From Planotetraspora mira (GTDB taxonomy: Bacteria; Actinomycetota; Actinomycetes; Streptosporangiales; Streptosporangiaceae), in contig NZ_BOOO01000004.1 in assembly GCF_016863275.1 (NCBI RefSeq), positions 248,001 through 312,000 on the forward strand: a stretch of 64,000 nt of DNA. Direction: 5' to 3'. The translations under genes and the position numbers were made by a program. Numbering within the stretch: the stretch's first letter is position 1; every line of letters begins with the position of its first letter. Of the stretch, positions 54,204 to 61,750 are shown one piece after another. Below the pieces are notes generated by a model. That model had not been told where the DNA came from, ran no database searches, and saw only the letters and a list, made by a program, of their open reading frames with translations.

Positions 54204-54361
54204 CCGTCCGGTGGACCCTTGTCCGGGTGCACCACGAACAAGGATCCACCGGACACACCCCAGAGCTGAATGATGTCCTGACCCGTTTCGAGCACAACTG
54301 GGTCCCCAGAGATCGCTGAGATCATCTCACCGACCGGCACAGGACCTGCCGCCCAGCACAT
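54200..54361 (-). CDS. possible 53-aa protein overlapping a terminator
   Basis: ATG 54361 has a good GGAG ribosome site at 7 bp and the frame is open to TAG 54200. The sequence begins MCWAAGPVPVGEMIS and ends HPDKGPPDG. It overlaps the terminator of the beta-helix gene, and its codon use is less GC-biased. It may be real or chance; the ribosome site is the only good argument. Confidence 0.4.
   Translation of the reverse strand: MCWAAGPVPVGEMISAISGDPVVLETGQDIIQLWGVSGGSLFVVHPDKGPPDG
54206..54254 (+). terminator. terminator after the beta-helix gene
   Basis: A 17-bp stem (GTCCGGTGGACCCTTGT at 54206-54222 with 54238-54254) with one mismatch and a 15-nt loop, directly after the stop of the beta-helix gene. 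Confidence 0.7.
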
Positions 54362-54614
54362 ATCTTCACTCCTCGATCTTGAATTGCATTCATTCGCAAC
54401 AGGAATGCCCCGCCTCACATGGCGCGGTAAACCATGGTGCGATGGCGGGAGTCGTATATAGGCGCGCCCATTGTGGCTGCCGCCGTAAACGCGACTTGTG
54501 ATTCCAACTGAATCGCCGAAAGCTGATCAGCAGGAAGGCTCTGGACCGCGCCCGGGGACGTTCTGCCGCTTTTGTCGGAAACCGCCGACAATTCACCCCC
54601 CGGAAAGAGGATCC

Positions 54615-55589
54615 ATGCGCAAGCGCACCCGAATTGTCGCCATCACCGCCGGCGTCGCAGTCGTGGCGGTCGGTGGCTACGCCGCGTCGACGGCGATCGC
54701 CGCGACGAAGACGCGGCCGAACACCTCCGCCGCGACCATGGACTCCAAACACCAGCCCGATGCCGTGGGTCTCTGCTTCAACATCAAAAGCCGGGCCATC
54801 AGGTCGGCGTCGGTGGATCCCGGCTACTCGTCGAAGGCGACCTGCGCACAGGACGGCTCCGAGCAATTCGTGCTCCTCCCCACTCAGTGGGCGATCGACA
54901 AGCTCAAGCTGAAGGCCGGTCCCGCGGGTCCTGCCGGCCCGAAGGGCGCGATTGGACACACCGGTCCTCAGGGGCCCGCGGGGCCGATCGGACCTCAGGG
55001 GCCCAAGGGCGACAAGGGCGACAACGGCGCACCCGCCCCGGTCGCGAAGAAGACCTTCAAGGCGACCACGCACCTGACGAACCGGTCCGACTCCGGGACC
55101 AGCGGGGAGACGTGGGCGAAGGACACGATGGACCGTACGGTCACCATCACCCGCGAGTACGGCGTCCCCAAGGAGACCTGCGGTGCGGGCGCGACGGTCT
55201 GCTACTACTACACCGGCACGCTGGTGGACGACGGCACGTTCACGACGATCGCAGGAGCCAAGACGCCCGCCGACCCGTCCAAGACGATCGGCGCGGCCAT
55301 CACGGGCGGCATCGAGGGCGGAACAGAAGGCATCTCCTTCTACGCGGACTCCAAGACCCCGGACGAGCTGGCCGTGCCGGCGACCGGTGCGGGTGACCCG
55401 CCGCTGACCTCGTCGACCGGCGAGTGGGTGAAGCAGTTCTTCCCGGCCGGCACCAAGTTCGCGCAGCTGGACCTGGGCGGCTGGTCGTGGACGTACAAGA
55501 CGTCGCCGAGCTGCGACCTCGTCGAAACGCACACGCAGACAACGGCGGGTGTGTCCGGCAACATCACCGCCCCGGTGGCTTGCTCGTAG
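54615..55589 (+). CDS. secreted/anchored collagen-like protein
   Basis: A 324-aa protein; GAAAGAGG precedes ATG 54615. It starts with a signal or anchor helix (residues 5-30). Then comes an about 70-residue part with two Cys, then 13 Gly-X-Y triplets (about 102-140) such as GPAGPAGPK and GPKGDKGDN, then an about 180-residue beta-rich C-terminal domain with several Cys. Bacterial collagen-like proteins form triple helices and act at the surface. I do not recognise the C-terminal domain. Confidence 0.85.
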   Translation: MRKRTRIVAITAGVAVVAVGGYAASTAIAATKTRPNTSAATMDSKHQPDAVGLCFNIKSRAIRSASVDPGYSSKATCAQDGSEQFVLLPTQWAIDKLKLKAGPAGPAGPKGAIGHTGPQGPAGPIGPQGPKGDKGDNGAPAPVAKKTFKATTHLTNRSDSGTSGETWAKDTMDRTVTITREYGVPKETCGAGATVCYYYTGTLVDDGTFTTIAGAKTPADPSKTIGAAITGGIEGGTEGISFYADSKTPDELAVPATGAGDPPLTSSTGEWVKQFFPAGTKFAQLDLGGWSWTYKTSPSCDLVETHTQTTAGVSGNITAPVACS

Positions 55590-55722
55590 GCGCACACAGC
55601 GCGGGATCGACGCCCTGCCCGTCTCCGCGGAGGACCACGACACGGTCGGCCGGGACCCTGCTCCACACGACGCTTCCGGACACGGTCCCGGCCGGCTGCT
55701 CAACGTGGTGGAAACTGTGACG

Positions 55723-56295
55723 ATGAATCCGTCTGGAGGCCTGCCGACCATCGGCGCCCTCGATATCGCGCTGGACAGCTCGGCCGGTCTCGTCAGACGG
55801 ATCACCGCCTCACAGCTACACCTGATCACACCGAATCCGGGCTGGACGGTGCGCGACGTCATCGGCCATTCGATCGGAGTCACGCTCAAGTTCGCCGCGT
55901 TCGCCGCCGGAGCGACAGATCAGCCCAGGACTCCGAAGGGCGATCTTGTCGGAGCGGACCACCATCGGGCGTTCGAGAAGGCGGTCCAGGCAGCCAAGGT
56001 CTCCTGGGCCGGCGCCGACCTGTCCCGTACCTGTTTCCTGCCCTTCGGTGAGTTCTCGGCCGATCTCGCGGCCGGAATCAACCTCTTCGATCTGCTCGCG
56101 CACGGCTGGGACCTCGAAGCCGCAGTGGGAGCGGAGTACTCCTGTCCGGACGAGGTCTGGGCCGTTGGCCTCAAGACGGCCCGCCAGGTCATCGGGAAGG
56201 ACCGCGATCCGCGCCACTACGCCCCCGAACTGGCCACAGGCGCTGACCCCACCATCCGCTCCCAGTTCCTGAGATTCCTCGGACGTCAGGGCTGA
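55723..56295 (+). CDS. TIGR03086-like DinB/mycothiol-type metal-binding protein
   Basis: A 190-aa protein; ATG 55723 preferred (GTG 55717 or 55708 possible). It shows GWTVRDVIGHSIGVTLKFA (His metal ligand) and LFDLLAHGWDLEAAVG, the pattern of TIGR03086/mycothiol-dependent maleylpyruvate-isomerase-like proteins. These bind a metal in a DinB-like fold. The substrate is unknown. Confidence 0.8.
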   Translation: MNPSGGLPTIGALDIALDSSAGLVRRITASQLHLITPNPGWTVRDVIGHSIGVTLKFAAFAAGATDQPRTPKGDLVGADHHRAFEKAVQAAKVSWAGADLSRTCFLPFGEFSADLAAGINLFDLLAHGWDLEAAVGAEYSCPDEVWAVGLKTARQVIGKDRDPRHYAPELATGADPTIRSQFLRFLGRQG

Positions 56296-56347
56296 CCTCT
56301 GTACGGCTCTGCCTGAGGCCCGGTGGACTCGCCGCTTCCCATTTATG

Positions 56348-56388
56348 GAAGGACGTATTAAAGTACGACTTCATCATGAAGGACGTAC
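56348..56388. promoter_or_regulatory. MarR operator overlapping marR-type start codon
   Basis: Half-sites GAAGGACGTA (56348-56357), TACGACTTC (56364-56372) and GAAGGACGTAC (56378-56388) alternate in orientation. Together they form two overlapping dyads over the -10-like TATTAA and the ATG at 56376. A dimeric regulator bound here would block its own transcription and translation. Confidence 0.65.
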
Positions 56389-56921
56389 ATAATGTCTCCG
56401 CCGACGCGGACGGCCGTCTCTTCGACCCTCAGGCAAGAGCCGCGTTGGTCCAGTTCATCGGCGGCGACGACACCCTTGCCATGGAGGCTGCCGCGGCCGT
56501 CCGCACCGCTTCCCACGCGATCGAGCGCATGCGCGCCCAGGGCTCCGAAAATCGCGGGCTCAGCTCGGGGACGCTGGACGTTCTCCTGCGCCTGAGCGCC
56601 TCGGCTGACGGGATGACCATCGGCGACCTGGCCAAATCGGCGGGGGTGAGCTCCCGCAACGTCACCGGGCTGGTCGACACCCTTGAACGCGACGGCCTGG
56701 TGCAGCGGGCTCCCGCCCCCCACGACCGGCGCTCCGTCCTGGCCAGGATCACGCCGGCCGGGCAGGAGTGGATCGAGAACTGGCGGCGGCCGACCCAGCT
56801 CGCCATGGGAGCGATCTTCCGCGACTTCACCCCCGACGACCTGGCGCAACTGCGCCACCTGTGCCTGCGTCTTGCCGACAACCATCACAAGCTCACCCAG
56901 TATCTGAACGGAGCCCGATGA
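56376..56921 (+). CDS. MarR family transcriptional regulator
   Basis: A 181-aa protein. The winged helix is clear: GMTIGDLAKSAGVSSRNVTGLVDTLERDGLV, then HDRRSVLARITPAG. The N-terminal extension is about 55 residues. No ribosome site precedes ATG 56376 and a -10-like TATTAA is close, so the mRNA may be nearly leaderless. The gene overlaps the following SnoaL-like gene (ATGA). It probably represses its own operon. Confidence 0.9.
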   Translation: MKDVHNVSADADGRLFDPQARAALVQFIGGDDTLAMEAAAAVRTASHAIERMRAQGSENRGLSSGTLDVLLRLSASADGMTIGDLAKSAGVSSRNVTGLVDTLERDGLVQRAPAPHDRRSVLARITPAGQEWIENWRRPTQLAMGAIFRDFTPDDLAQLRHLCLRLADNHHKLTQYLNGAR

Positions 56922-57286
56922 CCACCGCACAGACCGTCCGCGGCTACCACGACGCCAGATTCCGAGGTGACGTGGCCGCAGCGGCCGCACACCTCGCGGA
57001 GCCCTTCAGCTTTCGCAGCCCGTTCATCACCTCCACCGACCCGGCCGGCCATCTGGCCGGGCTGCCGGGATTCGTCCAGGTGGTCACAGGCGTCGACATG
57101 ATCAGCGAGTTGTACGGCGAGGCCGAGGCCACCCTCGTCTACGACGTCCACACAGCCACGCCGGCCGGCACCCAGCGCACCGCCGAGCACTTCCACCTCG
57201 ACGAGAACGGCAAGATCAACAACATCATGCTGATCTTCGACACTGCGCCGTGGCAGTCGATGGCGGCATTGATTCAGGGCGAGTGA
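56918..57286 (+). CDS. SnoaL/NTF2-like protein
   Basis: A 122-aa protein starting at the ATG that overlaps the MarR stop. It begins TTAQTVRGYHDARFRGDVAA and contains the fold's AEPFSFRSPF and VYDVHTATPAGTQRTAEHFH. NTF2-like proteins are small barrels that bind or modify hydrophobic compounds. The MarR coupling suggests a role in response to such a compound. Confidence 0.75.
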   Translation: MTTAQTVRGYHDARFRGDVAAAAAHLAEPFSFRSPFITSTDPAGHLAGLPGFVQVVTGVDMISELYGEAEATLVYDVHTATPAGTQRTAEHFHLDENGKINNIMLIFDTAPWQSMAALIQGE

Positions 57287-57654
57287 CCGAACGGCCCGCG
57301 GCCCTCTGAGGCCGCGTGCCGGCCCCGTCCCTTGCGATGCGGGACAGCGGACCCTTCTCTGCCTTCCCCCGCATTCTGTGCGTCTGGCGGTGGAGCCTTC
57401 TTCTTCCTGATTTTCCGTACCAGCCAGGTGACAGCGGCAACCGCTCCGATCAATGCAACCAGACCGATGATCGCCAGAAGCCTGATGCTGGCGTTGTCGC
57501 CCGTCACAAGCGCTCTGGTCAGCCATGGCAGATGGAACAGCGCGGATACCGCGATGACGAAACCCGCTCCGATGACTGCGAGGACACCCCAGACAACGAA
57601 CTCCCCGACGAACTCCACCATGAAATCCATGAGGTGTCGGCCTAAGCGCCGCAT
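57274..57654 (-). CDS. small two-helix membrane protein
   Basis: A 126-aa protein from ATG 57654 (an upstream start at 57684 is possible). Two hydrophobic helices (FVVWGVLAVIGAGFVIAVSA and LLAIIGLVALIGAVAAVTWL) are followed by a basic KIRKKK and a charged tail. It overlaps the 3' end of the SnoaL-like gene by 13 bp on the opposite strand. The function is unknown. Confidence 0.65.
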   Translation of the reverse strand: MRRLGRHLMDFMVEFVGEFVVWGVLAVIGAGFVIAVSALFHLPWLTRALVTGDNASIRLLAIIGLVALIGAVAAVTWLVRKIRKKKAPPPDAQNAGEGREGSAVPHRKGRGRHAASEGRGPFGHSP

Positions 57655-57781
57655 TGCCGGCCTTTCGTGGACTGACGCAATCATGGCGGCTCCGCGAGTT
57701 CCCCGCGAGCATTCGCCGGGCGGGACTTACGTGACGACGGTTCCCTCCGCCTGGACCCCACCCAGGGCGGCGGTCGCGTGA

Positions 57782-58027
57782 ACGATCTCCGCTGCGCCGC
57801 CCGTACAGGCACGACTGACAGACGACCTCGCCGACGACGCCCGTTCGGCTTACAACAGCCGGCTCGATGAGCTGATCGCCGCGGGCGTTCCCGTCGGCGC
57901 CTGCATCAATGCGGCGAAGGAAGCCAACACGGACGAGGAACTGCTGAACTGTGGGTTCAATCTGGACGTGGCCCGAGATGCCTTCCTGCGCTTTGCGCTG
58001 GAAGGCGCCACCGTCATTACCTTCTGA
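57782..58027 (+). pseudogene. gene fragment, start missing
   Basis: Reading frame 57782-58027 has normal GC3 bias and ends in LDELIAAGVPVGACINAAKE, NCGFNLDVARDAF and EGATVITF. A TGA at 57779 precedes it and no ATG or GTG lies in the open frame; CTG 57815 is the only candidate start. It looks like the C-terminal part of a gene whose 5' end was lost or frameshifted. Immediately after it an IS remnant begins. Confidence 0.5.
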
Positions 58028-58032
58028 CCTGC

Positions 58033-58190
58033 AGGGAGGTGACGTCCCCTCGGGTGGTGTAACTCCAGGCTGGTGACGCAAGCCCCGGACATGGGGGCGA
58101 GCCATCGTGTGACGGTCAGCGAGTTCCCGACCAAAGGTTCTCGCGGAGGACACCACACGATGGCTCTGGATCAGTCTGCCCTGCTTCTCC
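58033..58190 (+). mobile_element. left-end remnant of an IS256-family insertion sequence
   Basis: The stretch has a left-end-like GAGGTGACGTCCCC and GGTGGTGTAACTCCAGG, then GGAGG at 58145 and ATG at 58160 that starts MALDQSALL, the usual N-terminus of IS256-type transposases of actinomycetes. The frame leaves the transposase after about 9 codons (about 58187) and runs into the antisense of the next gene. Only the 5' end remains. The exact borders are not fixed. Confidence 0.6.
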
Positions 58191-58230
58191 CGCACGCAGT
58201 GCACATCGTCCTCGTCTGCGGGCGGCGTGG

Positions 58231-59187
58231 TCAGACTTCGGGGGTGTGCCAGCGGATGCCGGTCAGCTGCTGCGAGCGCTCCCACAGGCGACGGCCGAGT
58301 TCTGGATCTTGGGCTGCCGCCGACAGTTGCACGGGTTTGGGATGTCCAGATCGTCCGCCCCGACCGTCAGGTCCGATGTAGGAGCCGCCGGCGAGATCGG
58401 GCTCGGTTGCCGCGAAAAGCTGGGGCAGAGCTCCCATCTCCGGACTCTGCGCGAAGAGCTTGCCGGAAACGCGCATGACGATTCCCGTGATCCCGGTGCC
58501 TTTGCTCTGCATCGGCGTGTTGCTGTAGCCCGGGTGCGCGAGAATGCTGGTGATCGGCGACGATGACGACCGCTCGCGCCGGGCCAACTCCACGCCGAAG
58601 ACGGCGTTGGCCAGTTTCGATGCCGAGTAGGCGGCGAGAGGCGTGTACTTCCGCATCCACGCGACATCGTCCAGATCAAGTTCGCCCTTCTCATGCATGT
58701 ACGAGGTCACGGTGACCACCCGCGGCGCCGGCGACCGGCGCAGCGCCGGTTCCAGCAACGCCGTGAGCGCGAAGTGGCCAAGGTGATTCGCAGCGAGATG
58801 GCGCTCTGCGCCCTGCGCGGTCACGGAGTGCTCGACCATGGAGATGCCCGCGTTGTTGACCAGCACGTCGACGGACTCCTCCTCGCCGATTTCCTCCGCC
58901 GCCCGGCGGATCGAGTCCAAATCCAGCAGATCGACCTGACGCACCTCTACCTCAACCCCGGGATACGCCCTACGCAGCGAGGACGCCACCACTTCTCCCC
59001 GCGCCGCGTCACGAACAGCGAGCAGCACCCGACCGCCGTGCGCCGCGAGTTCGCGCGCCGTCACCAGGCCGAGACCGCTGGTCGCGCCCGTCACGACGAA
59101 GGTACGGCCCTTCTGATCGGCCATTCGGTCCGCGGTCCATCCACCACTGCCCGGCTTGCTTGGGTTTGTTATGGAACCCGTCGTCAT
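58231..59187 (-). CDS. SDR family oxidoreductase (retinol-dehydrogenase-like)
   Basis: A 318-aa protein. The N-terminus shows TFVVTGATSGLG (cofactor loop), VNNAGIS, SYMHEKG and the YSASKLAN active site (Tyr, Lys). The fold matches retinol-dehydrogenase/oxidoreductase-type SDRs. ATG 59187 is taken; ATG 59124 (MADQKG) is also plausible. It is transcribed divergently from a MerR regulator with a 19-bp-spacer promoter. The remaining IS fragment abuts its 3' end. Confidence 0.88.
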   Translation of the reverse strand: MTTGSITNPSKPGSGGWTADRMADQKGRTFVVTGATSGLGLVTARELAAHGGRVLLAVRDAARGEVVASSLRRAYPGVEVEVRQVDLLDLDSIRRAAEEIGEEESVDVLVNNAGISMVEHSVTAQGAERHLAANHLGHFALTALLEPALRRSPAPRVVTVTSYMHEKGELDLDDVAWMRKYTPLAAYSASKLANAVFGVELARRERSSSSPITSILAHPGYSNTPMQSKGTGITGIVMRVSGKLFAQSPEMGALPQLFAATEPDLAGGSYIGPDGRGGRSGHPKPVQLSAAAQDPELGRRLWERSQQLTGIRWHTPEV

Positions 59188-59256
59188 CTCTTGATCTCAC
59201 ATTCTTGTTGACGCGGTCTTGATCAACCCGCTTCGGCAGGTCTGGGAATGCGGAAA

Positions 59257-59287
59257 AGCTAAACCTTTCCATTAATGTGAAGGTCAA
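59257..59287 (-). promoter_or_regulatory. MerR-type promoter of the SDR gene (19-bp spacer)
   Basis: On the minus strand TTGACC (59282-59287) and TTAGCT (59257-59262) are separated by exactly 19 bp. The spacer carries the imperfect dyad ACCTTTCC/GAAGGT. MerR proteins act by twisting such over-long spacers. The adjacent regulator (59366) is the obvious candidate. Confidence 0.75.
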
Positions 59288-59365
59288 GCGGCCGACGGCG
59301 AGGTCGCCTACCGGTGCGACGGCGAGGCGCACCGCCTGAACGGACGCCTAGTTGAGGAGAGCGCT

Positions 59366-59782
59366 GTGAAGATCGGAGACCTGGCCGCTAAGACGGGTGT
59401 GGCGCCGCGACTGCTTCGTTACTACGAAGAGGTCGGCATCCTGCACCCGTTCCGGAGCAGCAATGGGTACCGCACCTACGGCGAGCCCGCTATCGACCGT
59501 GTATTGCAGATTCGCGAACTTCTCGAATCCGGCTTCACGACGGAGATGATCCGTGAGGTCCTGCCCTGTCTCGAGGCCGCGAAGGAGGAAACAGAGGCCC
59601 CGGCGTGCCCGGCGGTAAAAGATCTGGACGGACTGCGACGTCAACTCAGCAGCATCGAACGACGCATCGACGTGCTACAACGCAACCGGCACGCGATCGA
59701 GACATATCTGCGCGCCTGGGAGGACGCCATGGCCGCTACACCTACAGCCGCCGATGGAGTCCCGGTCCCGGTTTCGGAGTGA
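59366..59782 (+). CDS. MerR family transcriptional regulator
   Basis: A 138-aa protein from GTG 59366 with GAGGAG upstream. The N-terminal helix-turn-helix KIGDLAAKTGVAPRLLRYYE and the RYRTYG-like wing are typical. The coiled-coil helix is followed by a short C-terminus with two Cys-like positions (PCLEAAK, ACPAV). It resembles the MerR protein at 62849 over the whole length. It should regulate the divergent SDR gene. Confidence 0.92.
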   Translation: MKIGDLAAKTGVAPRLLRYYEEVGILHPFRSSNGYRTYGEPAIDRVLQIRELLESGFTTEMIREVLPCLEAAKEETEAPACPAVKDLDGLRRQLSSIERRIDVLQRNRHAIETYLRAWEDAMAATPTAADGVPVPVSE

Positions 59783-59834
59783 CAGGGGCGACATGCCGAG
59801 CGCCGGGACTGTAAGACGACACGGCGAGCGCGGT

Positions 59835-59862
59835 CATGTCCCGTCCCGGGACATGCTTGACA
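59835..59862. promoter_or_regulatory. inverted repeat upstream of S1 protein
   Basis: CATGTCCCG (59835-59843) and CGGGACATG (59847-59855) are perfect 9-bp arms with a 3-bp centre. TTGACA (59857-59862), a perfect -35 box, follows. The repeat may be an operator or the MerR gene's terminator; both fit. Confidence 0.5.
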
Positions 59863-59902
59863 GATCATTCCCGTCGTAACCACCTTGGGCAGGGTGGACG
59901 AA

Positions 59903-60508
59903 ATGAGTAGAGCGGAGGAAGAGCGGGGCGACTGGGGCGAGGTGCGGCCGGCCTTCGTCTCGACCGAGAATCCAGAACTCTGGGCGTTCCTCGAGTCGCT
60001 GCGCCCTGGTGAGATCCGTTCCGGCGTGGTGGCCGCGATCGAGTCCTTCGGGGTGTTCGTCGCTTTGGACGACGCTCCCGACCACCCCGTCTTCCCCGGT
60101 GTGGGCTTCATTTCGATTCCCGAGCTGTCTTGGCGGCGCTTCGACGCGCCGTCCGACGTTGTCCAGGTCGGACAGCGGGTCATATGCACGGTGTTGCAGT
60201 TCGACACCTGGAACGGAGAGGCCCGGCTGTCCCTTCGAGCGACACAACCGGACCCGTACCGGGAGATCTTCCTCAATCTTCACGTGGGTCAAGTACTGCA
60301 GGGAACGGTCTCCAAGATCGTCCCCTTCGGCGCCTTCATCCGCGTAGACGCCGGTATCGAGGGCCTGGTCCATCTTCGCGAGCTCGACTGGGGGTCCATC
60401 GAAGCCCCGGAGGAAGTCGTCCAACTCGGTGACCAAGTCACCGTTGTCGTTACCGAAATCGACGGACGCCGGCTTTCCCTGTCGCGAAAGCGAGCAGTTA
60501 CCTCCTAG
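59903..60508 (+). CDS. double S1 RNA-binding domain protein
   Basis: A 201-aa protein; ATG 59903 preferred with AGGGTGG at 6 bp (TTG 59885 possible). Two S1 domains are clear: GEIRSGVVAAIESFGVFVAL and LHVGQVLQGTVSKIVPFGAF with VDAGIEGLVHLREL. These bind RNA. It is much shorter than ribosomal protein S1, so a role in mRNA or sRNA handling is likely. No operon partner is seen. Confidence 0.88.
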   Translation: MSRAEEERGDWGEVRPAFVSTENPELWAFLESLRPGEIRSGVVAAIESFGVFVALDDAPDHPVFPGVGFISIPELSWRRFDAPSDVVQVGQRVICTVLQFDTWNGEARLSLRATQPDPYREIFLNLHVGQVLQGTVSKIVPFGAFIRVDAGIEGLVHLRELDWGSIEAPEEVVQLGDQVTVVVTEIDGRRLSLSRKRAVTS

Positions 60509-60514
60509 GCGAGC

Positions 60515-60676
60515 GCACTGTCTCAGATGCTCATGCAAGGTGCCGACACGATGGACGACCTCTTCTCCCGATAGCCGCCCATAGCTCGCCGAGAAGGCCT
60601 GGTCCAGCTGCGGGCACAGATGGTCCATCAGCTCCGACCAGACACCGCTCGGATCGTCCCCGAACCGGTCGACCTG
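60515..60676 (-). pseudogene. coding-like fragment downstream of S1 gene
   Basis: In one minus-strand frame the DNA reads QVDRFGDDPSGVWSELMDHL, then QAFSASYGRLSGEEVVHRVG, with protein-like composition. A TAG at 60677-60679 blocks it upstream, and downstream the frame runs antisense through the S1 gene. It looks like the remnant of a small gene. I do not recognise the family. Confidence 0.35.
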
Positions 60677-60821
60677 CTAGTACTCGCATCTCCCCAGGTC
60701 AAGGCGTGTGTTCGGGCGAGCCTCCCGTCGGCCGCGCCGTAAAGAACGAACGTCTTTGCGCCCGCTCACGAGCTCCCTCGTTTTGCATGGCTTTGACCTG
60801 ACGCTTCGTACTCTGTCCGGT

Positions 60822-61648
60822 ATGCGGAGCCCCCTTGCCGAGTTCCTTCGTGCTCGGCGTCAGGTCGTTTCCCCCGATGAGGTGGGTTTGCCAAGCGGTC
60901 ACGACCGTCGGCGTACGCCGGGCTTGCGCCGCGATGAGGTGGCCTTGCTGGCGGGGGTCAGTGTCGACTACTACACGAGGCTGGAGCAGGGCAGAGAACG
61001 CCGTCCGTCGGATCAGGTGCTCGACGCCCTGGCACGCGTGTTCCACCTCGACGCCGAAGCCTCCGAGCATCTTCACCAGCTCGCCCGTGCCCGGGCGCGC
61101 AGGTATGAAGTCGATGGCCAGGACGAACAGGTCAAGTCGCATGTGCTGCTGCTCCTGGACAGCTGGAGCCACGGGCCGGCGGCCGTGCTGAACCGTCGAA
61201 CGGACGTGCTGGCCCAAAACGCGCTGTCTCTCCCCTCATCGAAGGGTTAGACCACACGGACAACATTCTGCGGATGCTTTTTCTCAACCCGGTCGCCAAG
61301 AGGTTCTGGCAGGACTGGGAACAGGAGGCCCGTGCCATGGTGGCCCACCTACGTGCCGCCGTGGGGGCAGACCACGAAGATCCGTCCCTACTCGAGTTGG
61401 TCGAGGAACTCTCGGAGGAAAGCGAAGACTTTCAACAGATGTGGGCTCGCCACGACGTACGCTCCAGGCGCCACGACGTCGTTTACGTTCGCCACCCTCT
61501 TGTCGGTGACCTGACCCTCTGGCAAGCGTCGTTCTCCGTCGACAGCACGCCCGGCCAGATCCTTGTCACCAACCGGGCGGAGCCAGGCAGCCCCTCCGAA
61601 GAGGCCCTGGCCAAGTTGGGCGCCATGAAGAGGCCCTGTCTGCACTAG
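60822..61648 (+). pseudogene. frameshifted XRE/MmyB-type regulator
   Basis: The first part (60822-61250) encodes the XRE helix-turn-helix (LRRDEVALLAGVSVDYYTRLEQGRE region) and the start of the MmyB ligand-binding domain (NRRTDVLAQN). It stops at TAG 61248. The rest of the domain continues in another frame (from about 61235 to 61648; LFLNPVAKRFWQDWE, LWQASFS, AEPGSPSEEALAKLG). One added C in the run at 61232-61235 would restore a single ORF of about 275 aa. So this is a pseudogene or a base-call error. A TACTCT box at 60809 suggests a near-leaderless mRNA. Confidence 0.8.
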
Positions 61649-61750
61649 TCACAGGCGGCGATAGGTGCTGAAGTCCGTCACCTCAACCAGGTCCGCCAGG
61701 TCGACGTGGGCCGTCACCTCCGCGCCTACGGGGACACCGCGATCGGTCAT
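61649..61750 (-). CDS. 33-aa ORF coupled to LLM gene
   Basis: ATG 61750 overlaps the LLM stop (ATGA). The frame encodes MTDRGVPVGAEVTAHVDLAD and then LVEVTDFSTYRRL before TGA 61649, next to the XRE gene end. The overlap and composition suggest a real start of translation. The product is short and may be the truncated N-terminus of a longer lost protein. Confidence 0.4.
   Translation of the reverse strand: MTDRGVPVGAEVTAHVDLADLVEVTDFSTYRRL

Noticed and set aside
57850-58158. Minus-strand 102-codon ORF
   Set aside because: The plus frame of 57782-58027 has the coding bias, and the right part matches an IS256 end on the plus strand.
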